This document shows, one piece after another, positions 42,161-49,216 of a DNA stretch of 49,216 bases. The stretch is from Ruminococcus sp. (GTDB taxonomy: Bacteria; Bacillota; Clostridia; Oscillospirales; Ruminococcaceae): NCBI GenBank assembly GCA_015066705.1, contig SVNV01000016.1, positions 1-49,216 on the forward strand. Reading direction: 5' to 3'. A program made the position numbers and the translations under genes. The number at the start of each line of letters is the position of its first letter. Position 1 is the stretch's first letter. Under the pieces are notes generated by a model. It saw only the letters and a program-made list of their open reading frames with translations, did not search any database and was not told the origin of the DNA.

Positions 42161-42484
42161 TTAAAGAATTTCGGTGTCGTTTTCAACTTCTTCAAGCACG
42201 CTACCGATTTTTTTCATAAAGCCCTTGTCACAGACAGCGGCAATCCCGATTTTCTTTCCAAGCTTAAAGCCGACTTCCTCCATGGAAATCCCAAGTGAAT
42301 AAATCGGGGTGTTATATTTTTTACAGACAAATTTTACTTCCTTGAGGGATTTTTCGGAAATATCCGTTGCAACAAGCACGCCCTTTGCAACACCATTTGC
42401 ACAAGCGTCCTTGGTCATATCCATTCCCATCTGGAGTTTTCCCGCACGTCTGCACATAGTGACTGTTCCCATTATATCACTCAT
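42161..42484 (-). CDS. ylxQ: L7Ae/L30e-family RNA-binding protein (YlxQ)
   Basis: A 107-residue member of the L7Ae/L30e kink-turn-binding family. GTVTMCRRAGKLQMGMDMTK and VATDISEKSLKEVKFVCKKY fit the alpha-beta-alpha fold. The protein lies between ylxR and infB, the conserved place of YlxQ. Its role in the cell is poorly known. It overlaps ylxR by eight bases, so translation is coupled. Confidence 0.9.
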   Translation of the reverse strand: MSDIMGTVTMCRRAGKLQMGMDMTKDACANGVAKGVLVATDISEKSLKEVKFVCKKYNTPIYSLGISMEEVGFKLGKKIGIAAVCDKGFMKKIGSVLEEVENDTEIL

Positions 42485-42743
42485 CAGAAAGCTCCTTTTC
42501 CATCATATCGTAAATCCCGTCTTCTATTTTACAGGAAAATTCCTTCTCGAATCTTCTCGCTTTTCTTGCTTTTTTAAAGCATTCCATATCTTTACAGATG
42601 TATGCACCCCTGCCCGATTTTTTACCTGTAAGGTCAAGAGAAATCTCTCCCTCTTTGCTTTTAACAGCTCTTACAAGCTCTTTTTTAGGCTTCATCTCGC
42701 CACAGCCGAGGCACATTCTCATCGGAATTTTTTTCGTTTTCAT
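42477..42743 (-). CDS. ylxR: YlxR-family RNA-binding protein
   Basis: An 88-residue basic protein. RMCLGCGEMKPKKELVRAVKS near the N terminus and the signature KKSGRGAYICKDMECFKKA near residues 50-68 identify YlxR. Work in other Firmicutes links YlxR (RnpM) to RNase P regulation and to metabolism-dependent transcription. It sits directly after nusA with a 5-base gap and overlaps ylxQ. Confidence 0.92.
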   Translation of the reverse strand: MKTKKIPMRMCLGCGEMKPKKELVRAVKSKEGEISLDLTGKKSGRGAYICKDMECFKKARKARRFEKEFSCKIEDGIYDMMEKELSDE

Positions 42744-42748
42744 AGGCG

Positions 42749-43801
42749 TTACGCTTCCACAGCGTCTTCAGGAACAATGTCAATCTTGTATCCGCCTGTC
42801 AGTCTTGAAGCAAGCTTAGCATTCTGTCCCTTGTTACCGATAGCCAGTGAAAGCTGGTTATTAGGAACAACAACCTTACAGGTCTTTGGCTCTGTGCCTG
42901 TGATTTCAACGCTCTTTACGTCAGCCGGTGAAAGTGCTCTGCCGATGAACTCTGCGTCATCCTCGCTCCATACGATAATGTCAATCTTTTCGCCCTTGAG
43001 CTCTTCAACAATCTTTGAAATTCTTGAACGCTTAGGTCCGATACAAGCTCCGATTGCGTCAACGTTAGGGTCCTTTGAGTAAACCGCAATCTTACTTCTT
43101 GAGCCTGCTTCTCTTGAAATGGACTTAACCTCAACAGTACCGTCATAAATCTCAGGAACTTCCAGCTCAAAGAGTCTCTTGACGAGGTCCTTATGCTTTC
43201 TTGAAATCTTGATAGAAGGCTTTCTTTCAGGATTTGCAATTCCGCAGACGTAAACCTTAACGATATCGCCCGGTTCAAGGGTTTCGTCAGGAATCTGTTC
43301 GCTTCTTACAAGATAAACCTCATTCTTGTCGATGGTAAGTATAGCATTAAGAGTGTTAGGTTCAACCTTCTGAACTGTTGCAGAAACACATTCGTGAACC
43401 TTATCCTCATACTGAGCAAGAAGTCTTTCCTTTTCAAACTCCTTGATATCGTGCTTAATCTGCTGTTTTGCCTGCTGAGCAGCCACACGTCCGAACTTGG
43501 CACTGTTAAGCTTGATTTCTACAACACCGCCGACCTTAGCTCTCTTTGTAATCGTCTTTGCAACGTCGATGTTGATTTCGTTTGCTTCGTCCTCTGGGTC
43601 GCCCTCAACAACAGTCTTGATAAGCTTCATTTCAAACTTGCCCTTTTCTGTGTTGATGTCAACAAGAATATTCTCTGTATCAGGGTATTCCTTTTTGATA
43701 GCCTTTAAAACTCCCTGCTTGATTTTTTCAATGAGCATCTCAATGTCAATGTTGTTTTCCTTGGCAAGCAGTCCAAGTGCGTCAAAAAACTCGTTATTCA
43801 T
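42749..43801 (-). CDS. nusA: Transcription termination/antitermination protein NusA
   Basis: A 350-residue RNA polymerase-binding factor. The N-terminal domain (FFDALGLLAKENNIDIE) is followed by an S1 domain (about residues 135-200, CVSATVQKVEPNTLNAILT) and two KH domains. The first KH holds SKDPNVDAIGACIGPKRSRI and the second holds NQLSLAIGNKGQNAKLASRLTG. The acidic C-terminal repeats of E. coli NusA are absent, as usual in Gram-positives. Seventeen bases of spacer and AGGAGG precede the start. It probably autoregulates through its long operon. Confidence 0.96.
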   Translation of the reverse strand: MNNEFFDALGLLAKENNIDIEMLIEKIKQGVLKAIKKEYPDTENILVDINTEKGKFEMKLIKTVVEGDPEDEANEINIDVAKTITKRAKVGGVVEIKLNSAKFGRVAAQQAKQQIKHDIKEFEKERLLAQYEDKVHECVSATVQKVEPNTLNAILTIDKNEVYLVRSEQIPDETLEPGDIVKVYVCGIANPERKPSIKISRKHKDLVKRLFELEVPEIYDGTVEVKSISREAGSRSKIAVYSKDPNVDAIGACIGPKRSRISKIVEELKGEKIDIIVWSEDDAEFIGRALSPADVKSVEITGTEPKTCKVVVPNNQLSLAIGNKGQNAKLASRLTGGYKIDIVPEDAVEA

Positions 43802-43846
43802 TTTTCTGTGTTCCTCCTAATATATGTTTGAAGTTAAAATTAGTTA

Positions 43847-44338
43847 CTAAAATAAATCCTTGTCGTCGTTGAGCTTTACATATGAGCAGTCAGAAAGAAG
43901 AAAATGCTTTGTCTCTCCGTTAATCTCAACGTCAAACTCCTTGTTTTCGTATGCTGTGAGAATTCCCTCAAAATCTCTTTCTCCCTTTTCGTCAGGGCGG
44001 ATAGTTCTCAGACGGATTTCGTCGCCGATACAGCACAGGAAATGCTCAGGTCTTTTCAAATCTCTTGCAAGCCCCGGTGAACCGCATTCAAAAACATAGG
44101 ACTGTGTGATAAAGTCCTCCTCGTCAAGAAGCTTGTCAAAAGGTCTTGCAAAAGCCTCGCAATCCTCCATATCAACTCCCTCGTCCTTGTCGATGAAGAT
44201 TCTCAGAAACCACGTAGCTCCCTCTTTTTCAAATCTCACGTCCCAGAGGAAAAGTCCCAACTCGTCACAAAGGGGAATAGCAAGCTCTCTTGCTCTTTCC
44301 ACGGTATTCATACCCTTTTTTTCGTTAGCGTTACTCAA
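43847..44338 (-). CDS. rimP: Ribosome maturation factor RimP
   Basis: A 163-residue protein needed for 30S assembly. The N-terminal domain contains AIPLCDELGLFLWDVRFEKEG and WFLRIFIDKDEGVDMEDCE, and the central signature YVFECGSPGLARDLKRPEH is present, followed by an SH3-like C-terminal domain. I place the start at the TTG at 44338 (SNANEKKGMNTVERA), because AAGGAG is perfectly spaced before it; the frame is open to 44455, but those residues fit neither the family nor a ribosome site. It is the first gene of the translation operon. Confidence 0.92.
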   Translation of the reverse strand: MSNANEKKGMNTVERARELAIPLCDELGLFLWDVRFEKEGATWFLRIFIDKDEGVDMEDCEAFARPFDKLLDEEDFITQSYVFECGSPGLARDLKRPEHFLCCIGDEIRLRTIRPDEKGERDFEGILTAYENKEFDVEINGETKHFLLSDCSYVKLNDDKDLF

Positions 44339-44426
44339 TTTCCCACTCCTTTTTAAAAAAGTTTCCATACAAAAACTAAAGACCGGAATGTCAAGTTCCA
44401 GCCTTTCTACTAAAGATATTACAGTT

Positions 44427-44455
44427 AGTATACCACACTTTTTTAAAAATTGCAA
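44427..44455 (-). promoter_or_regulatory. Promoter of the rimP-nusA-infB-gltX operon
   Basis: On the minus strand TTGCAA (44450-44455) and TATACT (44427-44432) lie 17 bases apart, giving a leader of about 80 bases. In the leader CTGGAA and TTCCGG (complement of 44385-44403) can form a small hairpin. Confidence 0.7.
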
Positions 44456-44618
44456 TAGTTTTTGAAAAAAACCCCCGCTTTTTTAAAAAATTATACCTTA
44501 TTATATATATAAGCATTTCAAAGGTCGGCGTTTTATTTGTTTTTTACAAAAACTTCCTGAATATTTGTGCAAAAAAACGTCAACAATAGTTTTGCAACAC
44601 AAAGAAAGGAATGGTTTT

Positions 44619-44825
44619 ATGCTGGATAGAATTGCTTTGCTTCTGCTTATAATCGGCGGTATCAACTGGGGTCTTGTGGGTATTTTCCAGTTTGACCTTG
44701 TTGCGTGGGCATTCGGTGGTGTGGCAGGTGTTGTCAGCCGTATCATCTATACCCTTGTTGCAATTTCAGCAGTCTGGTGCGTTTCTCTGTTTTTCAGAAA
44801 CAACGAGATGGTTGAAAGCAACTGA
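44619..44825 (+). CDS. DUF378-family small membrane protein
   Basis: A 68-residue protein with two membrane segments: residues 4-26 (IALLLLIIGGINWGLVGIF) and 37-60 (VVSRIIYTLVAISAVWCVSLFF). GGINWGLVGIFQFDLVAWAFG is the hallmark of DUF378, a family found in many bacteria with no known function. AAAGGAA precedes the ATG at 44619; a longer frame to 44565 lacks a ribosome site. It is divergent from the translation operon and is followed by a long-stem inverted repeat. Confidence 0.87.
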   Translation: MLDRIALLLLIIGGINWGLVGIFQFDLVAWAFGGVAGVVSRIIYTLVAISAVWCVSLFFRNNEMVESN

Positions 44826-44833
44826 CGATTTTT

Positions 44834-44924
44834 AAAAAAGGAAAGGGAGTTTTAACTTAAAGGACCGTAATGTATAAATCGGGTTTGCTGTTAGGTTGTT
44901 TAAAAAAGCTCCCTTTCCTTTTTT
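44834..44924 (+). terminator. Long-stem inverted repeat with 50-base loop
   Basis: AAAAAAGGAAAGGGAG (44834-44849) pairs perfectly with CTCCCTTTCCTTTTTT (44909-44924), and the stem extends inward by about four pairs with one G-U. It begins eight bases after the DUF378 stop and ends in a T-run, so it can terminate that gene. The 50-base loop is unusually long for a simple terminator. Confidence 0.6.
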
Positions 44925-45044
44925 ATGTTAATTATTTGTCATATTTTGTCAGTTATTCTCATTAAAAGGCAATAAACGGGCAAAGTGAAAATTGTGCATA
45001 CTGACAAAAATTAAAAATAATTTGTGTCCGCCTGCAACAAAAAC

Positions 45045-45073
45045 TTGACTTGACCACCACGATATATTATAAT
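45045..45073 (+). promoter_or_regulatory. Strong promoter of the candidate small RNA
   Basis: TTGACT (45045-45050) and TATAAT (45068-45073) are spaced by 17 bases, very close to the consensus. No open reading frame with a ribosome site starts in the following 110 bases. Confidence 0.75.
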
Positions 45074-45079
45074 GATGAT

Positions 45080-45188
45080 GGTGTCGAGGCGACGCCTTGG
45101 CACCCGTTTTGTTGTCTCCTTTCTTTTGTTCTACACATAGTTTGTTTTATTTTGACGCAGAGCTCGTTTATGCTCTGCTATTTTTTTT
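45080..45188 (+). ncRNA. Candidate small regulatory RNA
   Basis: The expected transcription start, about seven bases past the -10, coincides with an 11-bp hairpin (45080-45104; GGTGTCGAGGC with GCCTTGGCACC, loop GAC, including G-U pairs). A single-stranded pyrimidine-rich stretch follows with TCTCCTTTC near 45115-45123, which is complementary to a GAAAGGAG ribosome site. An intrinsic terminator ends the unit: GCAGAGC (45157-45163) with GCTCTGC (45172-45178), then TA and eight T. Together these define a ~109-base transcript independent of neighbouring genes. I cannot match it to a known family. Confidence 0.6.
45157..45188 (+). terminator. Terminator of the candidate small RNA
   Basis: GCAGAGC (45157-45163) pairs with GCTCTGC (45172-45178) across an 8-base loop and is followed by TATTTTTTTT, a textbook intrinsic terminator. 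Confidence 0.8.
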
Positions 45189-45241
45189 GCATTTTTTTGA
45201 AAAACAGGTAGTTTTCGGGCGGTTTTTTAATAAAAAAGCCC

Positions 45242-45270
45242 TTGCAAAATGTGTCGCATTATGCTATAAT
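45242..45270 (+). promoter_or_regulatory. Promoter of the cellobiose operon
   Basis: TTGCAA (45242-45247) and TATAAT (45265-45270) are separated by 17 bases. The mutarotase-like gene starts about 50 bases downstream. Confidence 0.75.
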
Positions 45271-45279
45271 GACTTTAAT

Positions 45280-45289
45280 TAAACGTTTA
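45280..45289. promoter_or_regulatory. LacI-family operator-like palindrome
   Basis: TAAACGTTTA is a perfect 10-base palindrome with the central CG typical of LacI/CcpA-family operators. It lies directly after the -10, over the expected transcription start, so a bound repressor would block initiation. Confidence 0.55.
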
Positions 45290-45321
45290 CGTTGATTGTA
45301 TTTTCGGTTGAGGATTTTGTT

Positions 45322-46329
45322 ATGTCAAATATTGCAGAGAAAAACTATTTTTTTAAAGATACAGCCTGCGTTCTTCTTAAAACAGACCGCTATTCCGCTG
45401 TGATTGCAAATAAGCTGGGAAGCTCGGTTTTAAGGCTTCGTGACGACATAAATAAAATGGAAATTTTCAGATATAAAGAGGACGTGACCGCTGAGGAAAT
45501 CAGCGGCTCAAGAGAAATCTGGGGCCTTCCGACGCTTTATCTTCCAAACAGATTTTATAGGGGCGTTATAAAGACCTCTGACGGCTGTTATCAGATGCCG
45601 ATAAATGAGCCTCTTTTTGATAATTTCATTCACGGCTGGGTTCATAAGAGAGAACACGTTGTCGAGGAATGCTACGCTGATGAAAAGACAGCTGTGGTTA
45701 AGACTTCCTTTACCTTTGACGAAAATGACGAGATGTTTCAGTATTTCCCGCTGAAATTCAAAATAAGCTATACCTTTACTCTCAGCGACGAAAAAGGACT
45801 TTTGCAGGAAATTGAGCTTGTAAATCTTTCAGATAAGGCGCTTCCTGTTTCTATCTGCACTCATACCTGTATAAACGCTCCTATTTGTGATAACGGTAGC
45901 GAGGACGGACTTCTCCTTTATGTGCCGGTTGTGGAAAGATGTGAGCTTAATGAATTCCATAATCCTACCGAAAGACTTCTTACGCTGTCAGACACCGATA
46001 AGGAATACCTGAGCGGTAAAAAGCCGACCGGACAGGTTATCTGTAACGAAATGTATACCACTTGTGAGAATTCTCTCGACGGGGAAAAGTTCTATGGAAC
46101 AGTGGTTTGCGATACAATTAACGGAAAGAAAATCGTAAATGAGGTTTCTGAGGAATTTAAATTCTTCAATATGTGGAACCACGACGGGGACAAGGGTTAT
46201 TTCTGTCCCGAACCTATGACGGCTATGATAAATTCGCCTAATCTTTCACTCCCTGAGGAGGTTTCAGGCTACTGTGAGCTTGAAAATGGCGGAAAATATA
46301 CCTGCTGGCAGAGGTTTTTTACACTTTGA
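45322..46329 (+). CDS. Aldose 1-epimerase-like (mutarotase-fold) protein
   Basis: A 335-residue beta-rich protein of the galactose-mutarotase superfamily. GWVHKREHVVEE near residue 108, YTFTLSDEKGLLQEIELVNLSDKALPVSICTHT in the middle (split here by family-typical strands) and FNMWNHDGDKGYFCPEPMTA near residue 288 correspond to the usual substrate-binding His and Glu positions. Such enzymes interconvert alpha and beta anomers of sugars. The start at 45322 is chosen for its GAGGA ribosome site; a longer frame to 45292 overlaps the operator region. It precedes the cellobiose phosphorylase gene by 58 bases in an apparent operon and may supply the right glucose or cellobiose anomer. Family assignment is moderate. 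Confidence 0.75.
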   Translation: MSNIAEKNYFFKDTACVLLKTDRYSAVIANKLGSSVLRLRDDINKMEIFRYKEDVTAEEISGSREIWGLPTLYLPNRFYRGVIKTSDGCYQMPINEPLFDNFIHGWVHKREHVVEECYADEKTAVVKTSFTFDENDEMFQYFPLKFKISYTFTLSDEKGLLQEIELVNLSDKALPVSICTHTCINAPICDNGSEDGLLLYVPVVERCELNEFHNPTERLLTLSDTDKEYLSGKKPTGQVICNEMYTTCENSLDGEKFYGTVVCDTINGKKIVNEVSEEFKFFNMWNHDGDKGYFCPEPMTAMINSPNLSLPEEVSGYCELENGGKYTCWQRFFTL

Positions 46330-46387
46330 CCAAAGGATTTAATTTGTAAATTAAATACAATAATATATATGAAAGGTGGATTTTAAA

Positions 46388-48871
46388 ATGAAATTCGGTT
46401 TTTTTGATGACGTAAACAAGGAATATGTCATTACCAATCCAAAAACACCATACCCTTGGATTAACTATCTGGGTACTCAGGAATTCTTCTCGCTGATTTC
46501 AAACACAGCAGGCGGATACAGCTTCTATAAAGACGCTCGTCTCAGAAGAATTACAAGATACCGTTACAACAACGTTCCTATTGATATGGGTGGAAGATAT
46601 TTCTATATTAACGATAACGGAACTATCTGGAATCCGGGTTGGTCACCTGTAAAGACTGAGCTTGATTCATATACCTGTCGTCACGGTATGGGCTATACCA
46701 TTATCACAGGTAAGAAGAACGACCTTAAGGCAGTGGCTACCTTCTTTGTTCCACAGAACTATAATGGCGAAGTTCAGCAGCTTGTTCTTACAAACGAAGG
46801 CAATACCGAAAAGACATTTGCTCTTTTCTCATTCCAGGAATGGTGCCTCTGGGACGCTCAGGACGACTGTACAAACTTCCAGAGAAACTTCTCAACAGGA
46901 CGTGTAGAGGTTTGTGGCTCAACAATTTACCACAAGACAGAATACAGAGACCGTCGTGACCACTTCGCATTCTATTCAGTAAATGACGAAATCGACGGAT
47001 ATGATACAGACAGAGACGCATTCATCGGTCTTTATAACGGATTTAACAACCCACAGGCTGTTATCGCTGGCGAAGCAAACAATTCATTTGCTGACGGCTG
47101 GTCACCAATCGCATCACACTACAAGAAGATTACTCTCGCTCCTGGCGAATCAAAGACTCTTGTATTCATTCTCGGATATGTTGAAATGCCTGTTGCTGAG
47201 AAATTTGAGGCTGACGGCAAGACAATCAACAAGGTAAAGGCTCTTGAAATGATTGACAAGTACAACACACCTGAAAAGGTTGCTGAAGGTCTTGCAGAGC
47301 TTAAAAACGCTTGGGATAAGCTCCTGGGAATCCTTAATGTTGATACTCCTGACGACAGAGTTAACCGTATGGTTAATATCTGGAACCAGTATCAGTGTAT
47401 GGTTACATTCAACCTTTCACGTTCGGCATCATACTTTGAATCAGGTATCGGCCGTGGTATGGGCTTCAGAGACTCAAACCAGGATATTCTCGGATTTGTT
47501 CACCAGATTCCTGACAGAGCAAGAGAAAGAATTATTGATATTGCTTCAACTCAGCTTGAAGACGGCGGCTGCTATCACCAGTATCAGCCACTTACAAAGA
47601 AGGGTAACTCAGACATCGGTGGCGACTTCTCAGATGACCCATTGTGGATGATTCTTTCAGTATCGGCATACATCAAGGAAACAGGCGACTGGGCTATTCT
47701 TGATGAAATGGTTCCGTTTGACAACGACGAGTCAAAGGCTAAGCCAATGCTCGAACACCTCAGGGTTTCATTCTACAAGATTGTCAATAACCTCGGTCCT
47801 CACGGACTTCCACTTGCTATGAGAGCTGACTGGAATGACTGTATCAACCTTTCATGCTATTCAGATACTCCGGGCGAAAGCTTCCAGACATATACAAATC
47901 CTAAGTTTGCTGCTGAGGGTGGCTACTCCAAGGTAGCTGAATCTGTTATGGTTGCTACACTCTTTACATACACAGGCCCTAACTATGTAAATATCCTCAG
48001 ACATCTCGGCAAGGACGACGAAGCTGATGCTGCTCAGGCTGAAATCGACAAGATGAAGCAGAACGTTATGGAACACGCATTTGACGGTCAGTGGTTCCTC
48101 AGAGCTTACGACGCAAACGGCGAAAAGATGGGCTCAAAGGAATGTGAAGAAGGTAAAATCTTCATCGAACCACAGGGCTTTGCTGTTATGTCTGAAATCG
48201 GCAAGAACAGCGGTGCTGACATCAAGACACTTAATTCTATTGACAAGTACCTTAACACAGAATTCGGTCTTGTTCTTAATAACCCTGCATTCACAAAGTA
48301 CTACATTCAGTACGGTGAAATTTCTACATATCCGGGTGGATATAAGGAAAACGCAGGTATCTTTACTCACAACAATGCATGGATTATCTGTGCTGAGGCT
48401 TATGCAGGCCGTGGTGACAAGGCATTTGAATACTATTCAAAGATTGCTCCTGCATTCACAGAGGAAACCTCTGACATTCACAAGACCGAGCCTTATGTAT
48501 ACGGTCAGATGATTGGTGGTAAGGACGCAGGTGCCGACATCGGCAAGCCTGGCAACCACTTCGGACAGGGCAAGAACTCATGGCTCACAGGTACAGCTGC
48601 ATGGAACTTTGTTGCTATTTCTCAGTACATTCTCGGTGTTGCACCTGACTTTGACGGACTTAGAATTGACCCTTCAATTCCTGCTGAATGGGATGGCTTT
48701 AACATCACAAGAGAATACAGAGGAAACACATACAACATCAGCGTTAAGAACCCTGACCACGTTTGCAAGGGTATCAAGTCAGTTGTTGTTGACGGCGTAA
48801 AGCTCAACGGAAACGTTCTCCCTGTATTTGCAGAAGGCACAACTCACGACGTTGAAGTTATCATGGGCTAG
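46388..48871 (+). CDS. Cellobiose phosphorylase (GH94)
   Basis: An 827-residue cytoplasmic enzyme that splits cellobiose with phosphate into alpha-glucose 1-phosphate and glucose, saving ATP in fibre-degrading anaerobes. [20 protein letters not shown] opens the N-terminal beta-sandwich, and [20 protein letters not shown] near residue 350 begins the (alpha/alpha)6 catalytic barrel. [20 protein letters not shown] and [12 protein letters not shown] are family hallmarks. The catalytic acid is an Asp of RADWNDC near residues 481-484. Length is normal for cellobiose rather than cellodextrin phosphorylase (~1000). The start at 46388 follows AAAGGTGG. Codon use is strongly biased, suggesting high expression. 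Confidence 0.95.
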   Translation: MKFGFFDDVNKEYVITNPKTPYPWINYLGTQEFFSLISNTAGGYSFYKDARLRRITRYRYNNVPIDMGGRYFYINDNGTIWNPGWSPVKTELDSYTCRHGMGYTIITGKKNDLKAVATFFVPQNYNGEVQQLVLTNEGNTEKTFALFSFQEWCLWDAQDDCTNFQRNFSTGRVEVCGSTIYHKTEYRDRRDHFAFYSVNDEIDGYDTDRDAFIGLYNGFNNPQAVIAGEANNSFADGWSPIASHYKKITLAPGESKTLVFILGYVEMPVAEKFEADGKTINKVKALEMIDKYNTPEKVAEGLAELKNAWDKLLGILNVDTPDDRVNRMVNIWNQYQCMVTFNLSRSASYFESGIGRGMGFRDSNQDILGFVHQIPDRARERIIDIASTQLEDGGCYHQYQPLTKKGNSDIGGDFSDDPLWMILSVSAYIKETGDWAILDEMVPFDNDESKAKPMLEHLRVSFYKIVNNLGPHGLPLAMRADWNDCINLSCYSDTPGESFQTYTNPKFAAEGGYSKVAESVMVATLFTYTGPNYVNILRHLGKDDEADAAQAEIDKMKQNVMEHAFDGQWFLRAYDANGEKMGSKECEEGKIFIEPQGFAVMSEIGKNSGADIKTLNSIDKYLNTEFGLVLNNPAFTKYYIQYGEISTYPGGYKENAGIFTHNNAWIICAEAYAGRGDKAFEYYSKIAPAFTEETSDIHKTEPYVYGQMIGGKDAGADIGKPGNHFGQGKNSWLTGTAAWNFVAISQYILGVAPDFDGLRIDPSIPAEWDGFNITREYRGNTYNISVKNPDHVCKGIKSVVVDGVKLNGNVLPVFAEGTTHDVEVIMG

Positions 48872-49000
48872 TGGCGGTGTCGCCACCCCCTCCTCGCCTA
48901 TTTACTATTTTGCGAAGGACAATGCCTTTGAGTGACGGCGGTTATCGCCTCGCTATGGCTCGGCTTAAAGAGAGCAGACAAAAAGTTTATAAATACAAAA
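48872..49000. other. GC-rich spacer with small hairpins
   Basis: GTGGCG/CGCCAC (48871-48886), AAGG/CCTT (48915-48928) and GGCG/CGCC (48937-48949) are short hairpins just after the GH94 stop. The composition resembles the cloverleaf elements, but no closing stem is evident. No gene is seen. Confidence 0.3.
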
Positions 49001-49004
49001 AATT

Positions 49005-49034
49005 AAGAGTAGGAGAAATCCTACTCTTTTTTGT
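49005..49034 (+). terminator. Terminator of the cellobiose operon
   Basis: AAGAGTAGGA (49005-49014) pairs perfectly with TCCTACTCTT (49019-49028) around a GAAA loop, followed by TTTTTTG. It is the likely transcript end for the GH94 gene. Confidence 0.85.
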
Positions 49035-49216
49035 TTATCAAAGTGGCATTGTTTAGGTGGTTTTCACATTTGATATTTCCTATGTAGGGATTTAATCGAA
49101 ATGAAACCATCGGGTTACTTTTTTGCTGTCTTAACAAAAGCAAAAGAGAACTGTGCTGTCGGTTTCAGACCCGTTAAAAGTCGGAGGGGGGTTAATAAAG
49201 GATAAGGAAGGGGGTT
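49035..49216. other. Window end without a supported gene
   Basis: Only a 34-codon frame from an ATG at 49101 to 49205 (MKPSGYFFAVLTKAKENC and onward) is open on the plus strand, without a clear ribosome site. G-rich runs near 49184-49190 and 49207-49214 may belong to a feature beyond the window. Confidence 0.2.

Noticed and set aside
42309..43082. 257-codon plus-strand frame opposite ylxQ, ylxR and nusA
   Set aside because: Shadow of three well-supported genes in the translation operon; Ser/Phe-rich and family-less.
49101..49205. 34-residue plus-strand peptide at the window end
   Set aside because: No convincing ribosome site, no family resemblance, and length within chance.

Overview
The window looks like chromosome from a low-to-mid GC Gram-positive anaerobe of the Clostridia, most likely a Ruminococcus or close Oscillospiraceae relative. 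The evidence is a pyruvate:ferredoxin oxidoreductase, a GH94 cellobiose phosphorylase, a lipoprotein GH26 mannanase, Firmicutes-type PTS and HPr genes, strong AGGAGG ribosome sites and the Gram-positive gene order rimP-nusA-ylxR-ylxQ-infB-rbfA-nrnA-truB-ribF. The species cannot be fixed from sequence reading alone.

Bases 1-8.7 kb are an accessory island. It opens with three co-directional genes: a type I restriction specificity subunit (HsdS), a helix-hairpin-helix protein with a PD-(D/E)XK-like nuclease domain, and a 999-residue protein joining a metallophosphoesterase to a STAND/NACHT-like ATPase. This looks like a defence locus whose hsdM/hsdR genes would lie upstream. It is followed directly by a ~114-base structured element (12-bp closing stem, hairpin and possible pseudoknot), a decayed stretch that keeps a promoter and operator, a divergent SLOG-fold/ribbon-helix-helix pair, an unrecognised HTH-like protein, and the C-terminal relic of a large serine recombinase whose last codons run antisense into an intact tRNA-Pro(CGG).

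Bases 8.8-28.4 kb are core-like: a two-component system, a MATE exporter, a carbohydrate/phosphotransfer cluster (cyclase-like hydrolase, LMW phosphatase, glucose-type PTS IIA-C-B, EEP hydrolase, HPr), a translationally coupled zapA-U32-dut set, an amidohydrolase, a class I fumarase alpha subunit, nifJ and the mannanase. Three intergenic spacers here (13735-13837, 17157-17252, 22697-22774) each fold into a cloverleaf: a closing stem enclosing three hairpins, with unrelated sequences but shared architecture.

Bases 28.5-44.5 kb, all on the minus strand, hold an aquaporin, a small conserved-looking protein, a Gld-type ABC export cluster (ATPase, permease, GldG-like, DUF4340-like) and the long rimP-to-gltX translation operon, with a consensus-like promoter ahead of rimP. 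Bases 44.6-49.2 kb, on the plus strand, hold a small DUF378 membrane protein, a candidate stand-alone small RNA with its own promoter and terminator, and a mutarotase-like/cellobiose phosphorylase operon with a LacI-type operator just after its promoter.

The strongest candidates for something new are the HsdS/nuclease/MPE-STAND cassette, the structured element behind it, the cloverleaf family, and the small RNA near 45.1 kb.
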